Below, piece after piece: positions 1 to 8,933 of a stretch of DNA of 64,000 nucleotides; position 1 is the first letter of the stretch; every line of letters starts with the position of its first letter. A model generated the notes under the pieces. It was given only the letters and a program-made list of their open reading frames with translations. It searched no databases and was not told the DNA's origin. The translations under genes and the position numbers were made by a program. Source of the DNA: Mycobacterium paraseoulense (GTDB lineage Bacteria > Actinomycetota > Actinomycetes > Mycobacteriales > Mycobacteriaceae). The stretch spans positions 620,001 to 684,000 of the forward strand of contig NZ_AP022619.1 of NCBI RefSeq assembly GCF_010731655.1, written 5' to 3'.

Positions 1-1595
1 CCATCGCCTTCAACGGCTGCATCTACAACTACAAGGAACTGCGCAGCGAACTCAGCGGGCACGGCTACCGGTTCTTCTCGCACAGTGACACCGAGGTCCT
101 GCTCAAGGCGTACCACCGCTGGCGCGACGATTTCGTCAGCCACCTGCACGGCATGTTCGCCTTCGCCATCGTCGAACGCGACAGCGGCCGGGTGTTGCTC
201 GGCCGCGACCGGCTCGGCATCAAGCCGCTCTACCTGAGCGAGGACGCCCACCGGATCCGGTTCGCCTCGGCCCTGCCGGCGCTGTTGACGGGCGGCGGCG
301 TGGACACCCGCGTCGATCCCGTCGCGCTGCACCACTACATGACGTTCCACTCGGTGGTCCCCGCGCCGCTGACCATCCTGCGGGGCGTCCGCAAGGTGCC
401 GCCGGCGTCGCTGATCGCGATCGAGCCCGACGGCCGGCGCGTGACGACCACGTATTGGACCCCGGACTTCACCCGGCACCAGGACCGCGCCGGCTGGTCG
501 GAGACCGACTGGGAGGACGCGGTGCTCGACGCGCTTCGGGTCGCGGTCAAGCGCCGGCTGGTCGCCGACGTGCCGGTCGGCTGCCTGTTGTCCGGCGGCG
601 TCGACTCCAGCCTGATCGTCGGCCTGCTCGCCGAGGCGGGCCAGCACGGCCTGATGACCTTCTCCATCGGCTTCGAGGCGGCCGGCGGCGTCGAGGGTGA
701 TGAATTCCGCTGGTCGGACATCATCGCCCAGCGTTTCGAGACCGACCACCACCAGATCCGCATCGGCACCGAGCGGATGCTGCCGGCGCTCGACGGGGCC
801 ATCGGCGCGATGAGCGAGCCGATGGTCAGCCACGACTGCGTCGCCTTCTACCTGCTCAGCCAGGAGGTGGCGCGCCACGTGAAGGTGGTGCAGTCGGGCC
901 AGGGCGCCGACGAGGTGTTCGCCGGCTACCACTGGTACCCGCCGATGGGCTCGCCGGCCGCGGCGTCCCTTCAGGGGGCGGTCGCCGAGTACCGCGGCGC
1001 CTTCTTCGACCGCGACTCGGCGGAGCTGGCGGGCCTGCTGGGGCCGGGCATCACGGCCCCCGGCGACCCCAGCGAGCGCTTCGTCACCGAGCACTTCGCG
1101 CGCGCCGGTGCCGAGACGGGCGTCGATCGCGCGTTGCGCCTCGACACCACCGTGATGCTGGTGGACGACCCGGTGAAGCGGGTCGACAACATGACCATGG
1201 CCTGGGGCCTGGAGGGCCGGGTGCCGTTCCTCGATCACGAGCTTGTCGAGCTGGCGGCGACCTGCCCCCCCGAGCTGAAGATCGCGCACGAGGGCAAGGG
1301 CGTTCTCAAACAGGCGGCGCGGCGGGTGATTCCGTCGGCGGTCATCGACCGGCCCAAGGGGTATTTCCCGGTTCCCGCGCTGACCCACCTCGAGGGGCCC
1401 TACCTCGACATGGTGCGCGACGCGCTGTACGCGCCCGTCGCCAAGGAGCGCGGCCTGTTCCGCATGGAGGCGGTCGACGCGCTGCTGGCGGACCCCAACA
1501 GCAAGCTGACCCCACTGCGCGGCAATGAGCTCTGGCAGATCGCCCTGCTCGAACTCTGGCTGCAGCGGCACGGCATCACCGGTCCGGTGGCATGA
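1..1595 (+). CDS. asnO: N-acetylglutaminylglutamine amidotransferase (asparagine-synthase family), 5' truncated
   Basis: The reading frame is open from base 3, so the gene begins before the window and about 530 residues are visible. The visible part holds the end of the class II glutaminase domain (GMFAFAIVERDSG, GRDRLGIKPLY) and the full Asn-synthetase domain with its PP-loop (LLSGGVDSSLIVGL, near bases 580-625) and GQGADEVFAGY. The catalytic N-terminal Cys lies outside the window. The stop overlaps the next gene, a GNAT/ATP-grasp fusion, by 4 bases (ATGA). That pairing is the hallmark of the NAGGN dipeptide osmoprotectant pathway, in which this enzyme amidates N-acetylglutaminylglutamine. 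A plain asparagine synthase is less likely because of the partner gene. Confidence 0.88.
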   Translation, partial: IAFNGCIYNYKELRSELSGHGYRFFSHSDTEVLLKAYHRWRDDFVSHLHGMFAFAIVERDSGRVLLGRDRLGIKPLYLSEDAHRIRFASALPALLTGGGVDTRVDPVALHHYMTFHSVVPAPLTILRGVRKVPPASLIAIEPDGRRVTTTYWTPDFTRHQDRAGWSETDWEDAVLDALRVAVKRRLVADVPVGCLLSGGVDSSLIVGLLAEAGQHGLMTFSIGFEAAGGVEGDEFRWSDIIAQRFETDHHQIRIGTERMLPALDGAIGAMSEPMVSHDCVAFYLLSQEVARHVKVVQSGQGADEVFAGYHWYPPMGSPAAASLQGAVAEYRGAFFDRDSAELAGLLGPGITAPGDPSERFVTEHFARAGAETGVDRALRLDTTVMLVDDPVKRVDNMTMAWGLEGRVPFLDHELVELAATCPPELKIAHEGKGVLKQAARRVIPSAVIDRPKGYFPVPALTHLEGPYLDMVRDALYAPVAKERGLFRMEAVDALLADPNSKLTPLRGNELWQIALLELWLQRHGITGPVA

Positions 1596-3385
1596 CCGTC
1601 ATCGATCCCTCCGGAGACCCCACCGAGGCGATCACGATGGGCCTGCACGACGCGTCGCCGCCGGAGCTGGTGGAGGCGATGGCCAAGGACGTCGAGCTGG
1701 AACTCGGCTGGGGCCGGCTCATCTTCGGCCAGACGTTCGCCGATTCCCAACAGCTGGTGGAGGCGCTGCGGCGGGAGGGGCCCGGGCGCCGCGACATCTG
1801 CATCTACGCCCGCGAGTCCCACGTGGTGGTCGCCGAGGCGCCGACCGAGCTCTTCATCGACCCCAGCCACACCTATCGCCTGCGCTTCGCCGATTCCACG
1901 CCCGAGGACCTGGCGCCGTCGCCGCTGGGCATCACCGTGCGCACACTGAACGACCCGGTCGACGCCGACGCCATGAACCGCGTCTACGTGCGCTGCGGCA
2001 TGGTGCCCGCCGGGGTCGACGTCATCTGGAACAACCACCTCAACGTGCCGGCGGTGACCTACCTGTTGGCGGTGCGCGACGCGGACGGCGCCGTGGTGGG
2101 CACCGTCACCGGCGTCGACCACGAATTGCTGTTCTCCGACCCCGAGCAGGGGTCGAGCCTGTGGACCCTGGCCGTCGACCCGGCGGCCGGACTGCCGGGG
2201 ATCGGCGCGGCGCTCACCCGGGCCCTGGCGGAACGCTTCCACAACGCCGGCCGCGCCTACATGGATCTCTCGGTCGCCCACGACAACGCGGCCGCCATCG
2301 GCCTCTACGAAAAGCTGGGCTTCCGCCGAGTCCCGGTGCTGGCGATCAAGCGCAAGAACGCCATCAACGAGCCGCTGTTCAGCCCGCCGCCCGAGACGGT
2401 CGACGACCTCAACCCCTACGCCCGGATCATCGCCGACGAGGCGCTGCGCCGCGGCATCTGGGTCGAGGTGCTCGATGCCGAGACCGGCGAGATGCGGCTC
2501 ACCCACGGCGGCCGCAGCGTCATCACCCGCGAATCGCTGTCCGAGTACACCTCGGCGGTCGCCATGTGCCGCTGCGACGACAAGCGCCGGACGCGGCGCC
2601 TGGTCTCCGAGGCGGGCATCACGGTGCCGCGCGCCCGCCTGGCCACGTTCGACGAAGGCGACTACAACTTCCTTGCCGAGGTCGGCGAGGTGGTCGTCAA
2701 ACCGACCCGCGGCGAACAGGGCAAGGGCATCACCGTCGGGGTGACCGCCGACAGCGGTCGCCAAGAGCTCGCCGGCGCGCTGGCCCGCGCGCGTGAGCAA
2801 TACCCCGACGTGCTGATCGAACAGCGGGTGCAAGGCGACGACCTTCGGCTGGTGGTGATCGACGGCCGGGTGGTGGCCGCCGCGCTGCGGATGCCGCCCG
2901 AGATCATCGGCACGGGGGAGCACAGCATCCGGGACCTGATCGCGGCCGAAAGCCGGCGGCGCTCGGCGGCCACCGGCGGCGAGTCGCGCATCCCGCTCGA
3001 CGACCTGACCGAGGCGACGGTCGCCGAGGCGGGCTGGACGCTCGACGACGTGCTGCCCCAGGGCACCCGGCTTCGCGTTCGCCGCACCGCGAACCTGCAC
3101 CAGGGCGGCACGATTCACGACGTCACCGCCGTGGTGAACTCGGAACTGTGCCGCGTCGCGGTCACGGCGGCCGAGGCGATCGGCATCCCCGTCACGGGCA
3201 TCGACCTGCTGGTGCCCGACGTCACCGGCGCGGAGTACGCCTTCATCGAAGCCAACGAACGGCCCGGGCTGGCCAACCACGAGCCACAGCCCACGGCCGC
3301 GGCCTTCATCGACTTCCTGTTCCCCGGACACCCCGGCCAGCCGGCGGCGTGGATCCCCGAGGAGTCGCGCACCGACCGTGGCTGA
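1592..3385 (+). CDS. ngg: N-acetylglutaminylglutamine synthetase (GNAT + ATP-grasp fusion)
   Basis: This 597-residue protein has an N-terminal GNAT acetyltransferase region (about 100-250; acetyl-CoA loop near VDPAAGLPGIGAALTRALAE) joined to a C-terminal ATP-grasp ligase (about 300-590; VVVKPTRGEQGKGITVG and FIEANERPGL). This two-domain build is typical of Ngg, which acetylates glutamine and ligates a second glutamine to make N-acetylglutaminylglutamine. The ATG overlaps the stop of the amidotransferase, so the two are probably translated together. The M42 peptidase often found in this operon elsewhere is not downstream here; an MFS gene follows after 55 bases. The peptidase could lie upstream of the window. 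Confidence 0.9.
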   Translation: MTVIDPSGDPTEAITMGLHDASPPELVEAMAKDVELELGWGRLIFGQTFADSQQLVEALRREGPGRRDICIYARESHVVVAEAPTELFIDPSHTYRLRFADSTPEDLAPSPLGITVRTLNDPVDADAMNRVYVRCGMVPAGVDVIWNNHLNVPAVTYLLAVRDADGAVVGTVTGVDHELLFSDPEQGSSLWTLAVDPAAGLPGIGAALTRALAERFHNAGRAYMDLSVAHDNAAAIGLYEKLGFRRVPVLAIKRKNAINEPLFSPPPETVDDLNPYARIIADEALRRGIWVEVLDAETGEMRLTHGGRSVITRESLSEYTSAVAMCRCDDKRRTRRLVSEAGITVPRARLATFDEGDYNFLAEVGEVVVKPTRGEQGKGITVGVTADSGRQELAGALARAREQYPDVLIEQRVQGDDLRLVVIDGRVVAAALRMPPEIIGTGEHSIRDLIAAESRRRSAATGGESRIPLDDLTEATVAEAGWTLDDVLPQGTRLRVRRTANLHQGGTIHDVTAVVNSELCRVAVTAAEAIGIPVTGIDLLVPDVTGAEYAFIEANERPGLANHEPQPTAAAFIDFLFPGHPGQPAAWIPEESRTDRG

Positions 3386-3440
3386 CGCTTGCCATCCGCT
3401 TCGCTCGGGTATGTCTGAAGATCACTCGGAGAGGAGCTCG

Positions 3441-4925
3441 ATGAGCGACAGCGTGCAGACCGGGACCATCACCACCCACGTGCCGGCGCGGCTGGACAGG
3501 CTGCCCTGGTCGCGATTCCACTGGCGGGTCGTCATCGGCCTCGGCGGGGTGTGGATCCTCGACGGGCTCGAGGTCACGATGGTGGGCAACGTGTCGGCCC
3601 GCCTCACGGAAAAGGGCAGCGGCATCGACCTCGACCCGGCGCAGATCGGCGTGGCGGCCGCGTTCTACATCGCCGGCGCGTGCCTGGGCGCGCTCTTCTT
3701 CGGACACCTGACGGACCGCTTCGGTCGGCGCAACCTGTTCATGCTGACCCTGGCGGTCTACCTGGTCGCCACCGTCGCGACCGCATTCGCCTTCGCCCCC
3801 TGGTACTTCTTCCTGGCGCGGTTCTTCACCGGCTCCGGCATCGGCGGTGAATACGCCGCGATCAACTCGGCCATCGACGAGCTGATCCCCGCCCGCCTGC
3901 GCGGCCGCGTCGACCTGATCATCAACGGGACGTACTGGCTCGGCTCGGCCGCGGGGGCGGCCGGCGCGCTCGTCCTGCTCGACACGTCGAACTTCGCGCC
4001 CAACATCGGCTGGCGGCTGGCCTTCGGCGTCGGCGCCATCTTCGGCATCTTCGTGCTGCTCGTACGGCGCAACGTCCCGGAGAGCCCGCGCTGGCTGTTC
4101 ATCCACGGCCGCGACGAGGAGGCCGAGCGGGTCGTCGGCGAGATCGAGGACGCGGTGCGGGCCGAAACCGGGGAGCCGCTGCCCGAGCCGCAGGGGCGCA
4201 AGCTGAAAATCCGGCAGCGCGAGACGATCTCGTTCCGCGAGATCGCCAGGGTGGCGTTCAAGCTCTATCCGCAGCGCGCGGTCCTCGGGCTGGCCCTGTT
4301 CACGGGGCAGGCATTCCTGTACAACGGCGTGACGTTCAACCTGGGCACCCTGTTGAGCGGGTTCTACGGCGTGCCGTCGGGGAAGGTGCCGCTGTTCTTC
4401 ATCCTGTGGGCCCTGAGCAACTTCGTCGGGCCGCTGGCCCTGGGCCACCTGTTCGACAGCATCGGCCGCAAGCCGATGATCACGTCCACCTACATCGGCT
4501 CCGCGGTGGTGGCCGTCGCGCTCGCGATCCTGTTCGTGACCCAGACCGGCGGCGTGTGGGCGTTCATCGGCGTCCTCGCGGTCGCGTTCTTCCTGGCCTC
4601 GGCGGGCGCCAGCGCGGCCTACCTGACGGTCAGCGAGATCTTCCCGATGGAGACCAGGGCGCTGGCGATCGCGTTCTTCTACGCGGTGGGCACCGCGATC
4701 GGCGGCATCACCGGCCCGTTGCTGTTCGGGCAGCTGATCAATTCGGGCGAACGCGGCCAGGTGGTGTGGTCGTTCCTCACGGGCGCCGCGGTCATGGCGA
4801 TCGCGGGGCTGGTCGAGCTGCGGCTGGGCATCGCGGCCGAACGACGCCCGCTCGAGGAGCTGGCCTTGCCCCTGACGGTCGAGGACGCCGACCCCCCCGA
4901 CGGCCGCGAAACCGGGACGCCGTAG
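3441..4925 (+). CDS. MFS transporter, sugar/organic-acid porter type
   Basis: The 494-residue protein has about 12 hydrophobic segments and the MFS loop signatures GHLTDRFGRRN (between TM2 and TM3) and GHLFDSIGRKP (second half). PESPRWLF after TM6 is typical of the sugar-porter and related organic-acid branch. An in-frame ATG exists 63 bases upstream (3378), but ATG 3441 has a strong ribosome site (GGAGAGGAG, 3428-3436), so I start there. It lies 55 bases after the NAGGN synthetase on the same strand and may be co-transcribed. A role in moving the osmolyte or its precursors is only suggested by position; the substrate is unknown. Confidence 0.85.
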   Translation: MSDSVQTGTITTHVPARLDRLPWSRFHWRVVIGLGGVWILDGLEVTMVGNVSARLTEKGSGIDLDPAQIGVAAAFYIAGACLGALFFGHLTDRFGRRNLFMLTLAVYLVATVATAFAFAPWYFFLARFFTGSGIGGEYAAINSAIDELIPARLRGRVDLIINGTYWLGSAAGAAGALVLLDTSNFAPNIGWRLAFGVGAIFGIFVLLVRRNVPESPRWLFIHGRDEEAERVVGEIEDAVRAETGEPLPEPQGRKLKIRQRETISFREIARVAFKLYPQRAVLGLALFTGQAFLYNGVTFNLGTLLSGFYGVPSGKVPLFFILWALSNFVGPLALGHLFDSIGRKPMITSTYIGSAVVAVALAILFVTQTGGVWAFIGVLAVAFFLASAGASAAYLTVSEIFPMETRALAIAFFYAVGTAIGGITGPLLFGQLINSGERGQVVWSFLTGAAVMAIAGLVELRLGIAAERRPLEELALPLTVEDADPPDGRETGTP

Positions 4926-5079
4926 CCCGGCGGGTTCGCGACTTCTGTTCGCAACCATTGCGGCTATAGCGTTGACGCGCGTGTAACAAGCTCGCCATCG
5001 GAAGTTCCTACAGTGAGCCGGTCCACCCCGTTTGTTCCAGGACAAGCGGTGGGCCCCCCCTTGAGCGATAGGAATTCCA

Positions 5080-7257
5080 TTGAGCGGCAACGCTGTCCGC
5101 CTGCAGGCGATCAACAACGTCGAGGCATACGTCCCCCCGGCCATCAGCTTCGTCCCGGGTGAACTGCCGGGCGAGATCTTCGGCTCCAACGTCTTCACCA
5201 AGGCGGAGATGCAGGCACGGCTGCCCAAGGCGGTGTACAAGTCCGTCGTGGCGACCATCGACAAGGGCGCCAAGCTGGACCCGGCCGTCGCCGACGCGGT
5301 CGCCGTCGCCATGAAGGACTGGGCGTTGGAGAAGGGCGCCACCCACTACGCGCACGTCTTCTACCCGATGACGGGGCTGACCGCCGAAAAGCACGACAGC
5401 TTCCTCGAGCCCGTCTCAGACGGGCAGACGCTGGCCGAATTCGCCGGCAAGACGCTGATCCAGGGCGAGCCCGACGCCTCCAGCTTCCCCTCGGGCGGGC
5501 TGCGCAGCACTTTCGAGGCGCGCGGCTACACCGGTTGGGACGTGACCAGCCCGGCCTACGTGCTGGAGAACCCGAACGGCAATACGCTATGCATCCCAAC
5601 GGTTTTCGTGTCGATGACGGGCGAAGCGCTCGACTACAAGACGCCGCTGCTGCGCAGCCAGCAGGCGATGGGCGTCCACGCCGAGCGCATCCTGAAGCTG
5701 TTCGGGCACCAGGACCTGAACAAGGTGGTGTCGTTCTGCGGGCCGGAGCAGGAGTACTTCCTCGTCGACCGCCACTTCTTCCTGGCGCGGCCGGACCTGA
5801 TCAACGCCGGCCGCACCGTGTTCGGCGCCAGGCCGCCCAAGGGCCAGGAATTCGACGACCATTACTTCGGCTCGGTGCCCGAGCGGGTCCTCGGCTTCAT
5901 GATGGACACCGAACGGGAGCTCTTCAAACTCGGCATCCCCGCCAAGACGCGGCACAACGAGGTCGCCCCGGGCCAGTTCGAGATCGCCCCGATGTTCGAG
6001 CGGGCCAACATCGCCTCCGACCACCAACAGCTGCTGATGACGGTGTTCAAGACGCTGGCCAAAAAGCACGGCATGGAATGCCTGTTCCACGAGAAGCCCT
6101 TCGCCGGCGTGAACGGCTCGGGCAAACACGTCAACTTCTCGGTGGGCAACTCCGAGCTGGGTTCGCTGCTGGTGCCCGGCGACACCCCGCATGAGAACGC
6201 CCAATTCCTGGTGTTCTGCGCCGCGGTGATCCGCGCCGTGCACAAGTTCGCCGGACTGCTGCGCGTCTCGGTCGCATCGGCCACCAACGACCACCGACTC
6301 GGCGCCAACGAGGCGCCGCCGGCGATCATCTCGATCTTCCTCGGTGACCAGCTCGCCGACGTGTTCGAGCAGATCGCGAAGGGCGCGGCGACATCGTCAA
6401 AGGGCAAGGGCACCATGATCATCGGTGTCGACACCCTGCCGCACCTGCCGACGGATGCGGGCGACCGCAACCGCACCAGCCCGTTCGCGTTCACCGGCAA
6501 CCGCTTCGAGTTCCGGGCGCCCGGTTCGGGGCAGACGGTCGCCGTCCCGATGATCGTCCTCAACACCATCATGGCCGAGTCGTTCGATTACATCGCAACC
6601 ACTTTGGAGAAGGCCGTCGACGGCGGCGAGGACTTCGACGCCGCGGTGCAGAAACTTCTCACCGAGATCATCACCGACCACGGCGCGGTGGTCTTCAACG
6701 GGGACGGGTATTCGGAGAACTGGCAGATCGAGGCGGCCGAGCGCGGCCTGCCGAACCTGAAGACCACGTTGGACGCCATCCCGGAACTGATCAAGCCGGA
6801 ATCGATCGAAGTGTTCGAGAAGTACGGGGTTTTCAACGAACGCGAGCTGCACAGCCGCTACGAGGTGCGCCTGGAGCAGTACGCGCTGACCATCGGGGTC
6901 GAGGCGAAGCTGGCGCTCGAGATCGGGACGACCGTCATCTTGCCGGCCGCACTGCGCTACCAGACCGAGCTGGCCTCCAACGTCGCGACGCTGAAGGCCG
7001 CCGGGGTCCAGCCGAGCATGGCCGCGCTGGAAGCGGTTTCGGCCCCGCTGGCCGACCTCACCGCCGCGCTGGCGGGGCTCAGGGCGGCGCTGTCGGAGCA
7101 CTCGGCGGACTCGGCGCTCGAGGAGGCCAGGCACGCCCAAGGGGCGCTGCTGCCGGCGATGGAGGCCGTGCGCGCGGCGGCCGACGCGCTGGAAGGGGTT
7201 GTGGCCGATGACCTTTGGCCATTGCCGACCTACCAGGAGATGCTCTACATCCTCTAG
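5080..7257 (+). CDS. glnN: Glutamine synthetase type III (GlnN)
   Basis: At 725 residues this matches the GSIII family (about 700-730) rather than GSI or GSII. Visible catalytic-core motifs include [39 protein letters not shown] and [18 protein letters not shown]. The protein makes glutamine from glutamate, ammonia and ATP in the cytoplasm. The start is TTG at 5080, with AGGA at 5070-5073 six bases upstream. It follows the osmolyte operon on the same strand after 154 bases. Since NAGGN is built from glutamine, supplying that glutamine is an attractive but unproven role. It ends 3 bases before the stop of the convergent kinase gene. Confidence 0.93.
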   Translation: MSGNAVRLQAINNVEAYVPPAISFVPGELPGEIFGSNVFTKAEMQARLPKAVYKSVVATIDKGAKLDPAVADAVAVAMKDWALEKGATHYAHVFYPMTGLTAEKHDSFLEPVSDGQTLAEFAGKTLIQGEPDASSFPSGGLRSTFEARGYTGWDVTSPAYVLENPNGNTLCIPTVFVSMTGEALDYKTPLLRSQQAMGVHAERILKLFGHQDLNKVVSFCGPEQEYFLVDRHFFLARPDLINAGRTVFGARPPKGQEFDDHYFGSVPERVLGFMMDTERELFKLGIPAKTRHNEVAPGQFEIAPMFERANIASDHQQLLMTVFKTLAKKHGMECLFHEKPFAGVNGSGKHVNFSVGNSELGSLLVPGDTPHENAQFLVFCAAVIRAVHKFAGLLRVSVASATNDHRLGANEAPPAIISIFLGDQLADVFEQIAKGAATSSKGKGTMIIGVDTLPHLPTDAGDRNRTSPFAFTGNRFEFRAPGSGQTVAVPMIVLNTIMAESFDYIATTLEKAVDGGEDFDAAVQKLLTEIITDHGAVVFNGDGYSENWQIEAAERGLPNLKTTLDAIPELIKPESIEVFEKYGVFNERELHSRYEVRLEQYALTIGVEAKLALEIGTTVILPAALRYQTELASNVATLKAAGVQPSMAALEAVSAPLADLTAALAGLRAALSEHSADSALEEARHAQGALLPAMEAVRAAADALEGVVADDLWPLPTYQEMLYIL

Positions 7258-7260
7258 GGA

Positions 7261-8772
7261 TCAGCCGTAGGCGTCCCACCACGTGTGCAAGTCCTCGACG
7301 GTGGCCGGGTCGCCGGAGACGTCGCTGAGCATGAGTTTCTCGTCGCTGGTCCAGATGACGTTCGGGTGGTTGTGGTAGGTGCCGCAGGCGATCAACCCGG
7401 CCATCTCGTTGGGGGTCTGGTCGTAGTGCCAGCTGACGGGTGAGCGGCCCTCGCCGGGGCAGTTCACCAGGCTGACGTTTCCGATGTCGTCGGTGAAGGC
7501 CTTCTTCAGCCGGTCGGGCGTCGGGAAGAGCCCATAGGTGGCATGGCTCGGGCCGCCGGGCTGGGTGTTCTGCCCGCAGGTCACCATCGCCACCGCGTGC
7601 ACCCAGATGCTGCCCGATTCCGGGGTGGCCGGCGTGCACGTGCCGGCCAGGTACCCCGGCGGCAGCAGGCTGATCAGCCGCGCCTGCTCGTCGTTGGGGG
7701 CGGCGCTGGACGGCGGCGGGGTCTTCGTCACGCTGGACTTGGCGTGGCGCGATTCGGTGGGTTCGAGCACGAGCCAGAGCGCGACGGCGCAGACGGCCAG
7801 GACGGCCACCGTCGCTGCCGCCACGATCGGCCAGCGGTTCCGACGGCGCGGTGCCGGCGCGCCCGCGTGCTCGGAATCCGTTGCGGGAGCGAGGAGTTCA
7901 CTGTGGCGCAGAATCGTTTCGGCGCGTTCGCGCTCGGGTGCGCTGAGCGCCTTGTGCGCGGCCTCGGCCAGGGCGCCTGCGGTGGGGTAGCGCTCGATCG
8001 GGTTCTTGGCCATGCCGCCGGCGATGACCGCATCGAACGCCGGGCTCACTCCGCAGCCCTGCTCGCTCGGTTTGGGGATGGGCTGCATCATGTGGGCGCT
8101 GACCAGCATGCCGGTGCTGTCGGCGCGGTAGGGCGGGGTCCCGGTCAGGCATTCGTAGAGCACGCAGGCCAGCGCGTAGACGTCGGCGCGCGGGGTCGCC
8201 TCTTCGCTGGAAAACCGTTCGGGTGCCATGTATTTCAGGGTGCCCACCGCGGTGCCCAGTTGGGTCAGTTTGTCGTCGCTCTGCGCGCTGGCGATCCCGA
8301 AGTCGACGAGGTAGGCGAAGTCGTCGGCGGTGATCAGGATGTTCTGCGGTTTGACGTCACGGTGGGTCACCCCGGCCGCATGGGCGGCGTCCAGGGCCGA
8401 CGCGACCTGCCCGATGATCGCCACCGCCCGCGGCGCGGGCAGCGGCCCGTCCCGCCCGAGCAGGCTGCCCAGGTCGACGCCCTCGATGAGCCGCATCTCC
8501 AGATACAGCTGCCCGTCGATTTCGCCGTACTCGTGGACGGGGACCACGTGGGGTTCCAGCAGCCGGCCGGTGATGCGGGCCTCGCGTTCCATCCGCCTGC
8601 GGAACACCGGGTCCTGGCTGAAGGTGTGCGACATCAACTTCAGCGCCACGGTCCACTGTTTGACGGTGTGCTCGGCCTCGTAGACCTCACCCATCCCGCC
8701 GCGGCCGAGCAGCCGCTTGAGACGGTAGGGGCCGAACATCGTCCCCACCCGCGAGCCCTGCGCGCCGGTCAA
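7261..8772 (-). CDS. Receptor Ser/Thr protein kinase, PknH-like
   Basis: A Hanks-type kinase occupies residues 14-275: glycine loop LLGRGGMGEVYEAEH, ATP Lys45, HRDVKPQN (catalytic Asp139) and DFG (Asp157). A single membrane span follows at about 314-337, then a roughly 165-residue external domain with four Cys, which fits two disulfides as in PknH-type sensors. The kinase domain reads closest to PknH, but the Pro-rich linker is short, so I give no symbol. The longest frame starts at GTG 8814. TTG 8772 is preferred because GGGAG lies just upstream and the resulting N-terminus (TGAQGSRVGTMFGPY) lines up with PknH. It precedes no partner gene; pknE is transcribed toward it from upstream. Confidence 0.88.
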   Translation of the reverse strand: MTGAQGSRVGTMFGPYRLKRLLGRGGMGEVYEAEHTVKQWTVALKLMSHTFSQDPVFRRRMEREARITGRLLEPHVVPVHEYGEIDGQLYLEMRLIEGVDLGSLLGRDGPLPAPRAVAIIGQVASALDAAHAAGVTHRDVKPQNILITADDFAYLVDFGIASAQSDDKLTQLGTAVGTLKYMAPERFSSEEATPRADVYALACVLYECLTGTPPYRADSTGMLVSAHMMQPIPKPSEQGCGVSPAFDAVIAGGMAKNPIERYPTAGALAEAAHKALSAPERERAETILRHSELLAPATDSEHAGAPAPRRRNRWPIVAAATVAVLAVCAVALWLVLEPTESRHAKSSVTKTPPPSSAAPNDEQARLISLLPPGYLAGTCTPATPESGSIWVHAVAMVTCGQNTQPGGPSHATYGLFPTPDRLKKAFTDDIGNVSLVNCPGEGRSPVSWHYDQTPNEMAGLIACGTYHNHPNVIWTSDEKLMLSDVSGDPATVEDLHTWWDAYG

Positions 8773-8933
8773 CTGCTGACTCCCGTCGAAGAGGTGAGCG
8801 CCCAGCGGTCCCACCGCAGGAAAAGTACAACATGATTGCGCGGCCGCGGCCCCGTCAAGCGCGACCGCGACCGGCGGGCCGACAGCTGACCGTCACCGAG
8901 CGCCTGAGCCCCGAGGTCGTCCTCATCGGCCGG

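Noticed and set aside
1400..3331. 643-residue open frame on the minus strand
   Set aside because: It is antisense to the NAGGN synthetase. Its composition (Arg/Gly/His-rich, no motifs) is that of a shadow frame in GC-rich DNA.
3306..5342. 678-residue minus-strand frame over the MFS gene
   Set aside because: Antisense to a well-supported transporter; no recognisable domain and no start signal.
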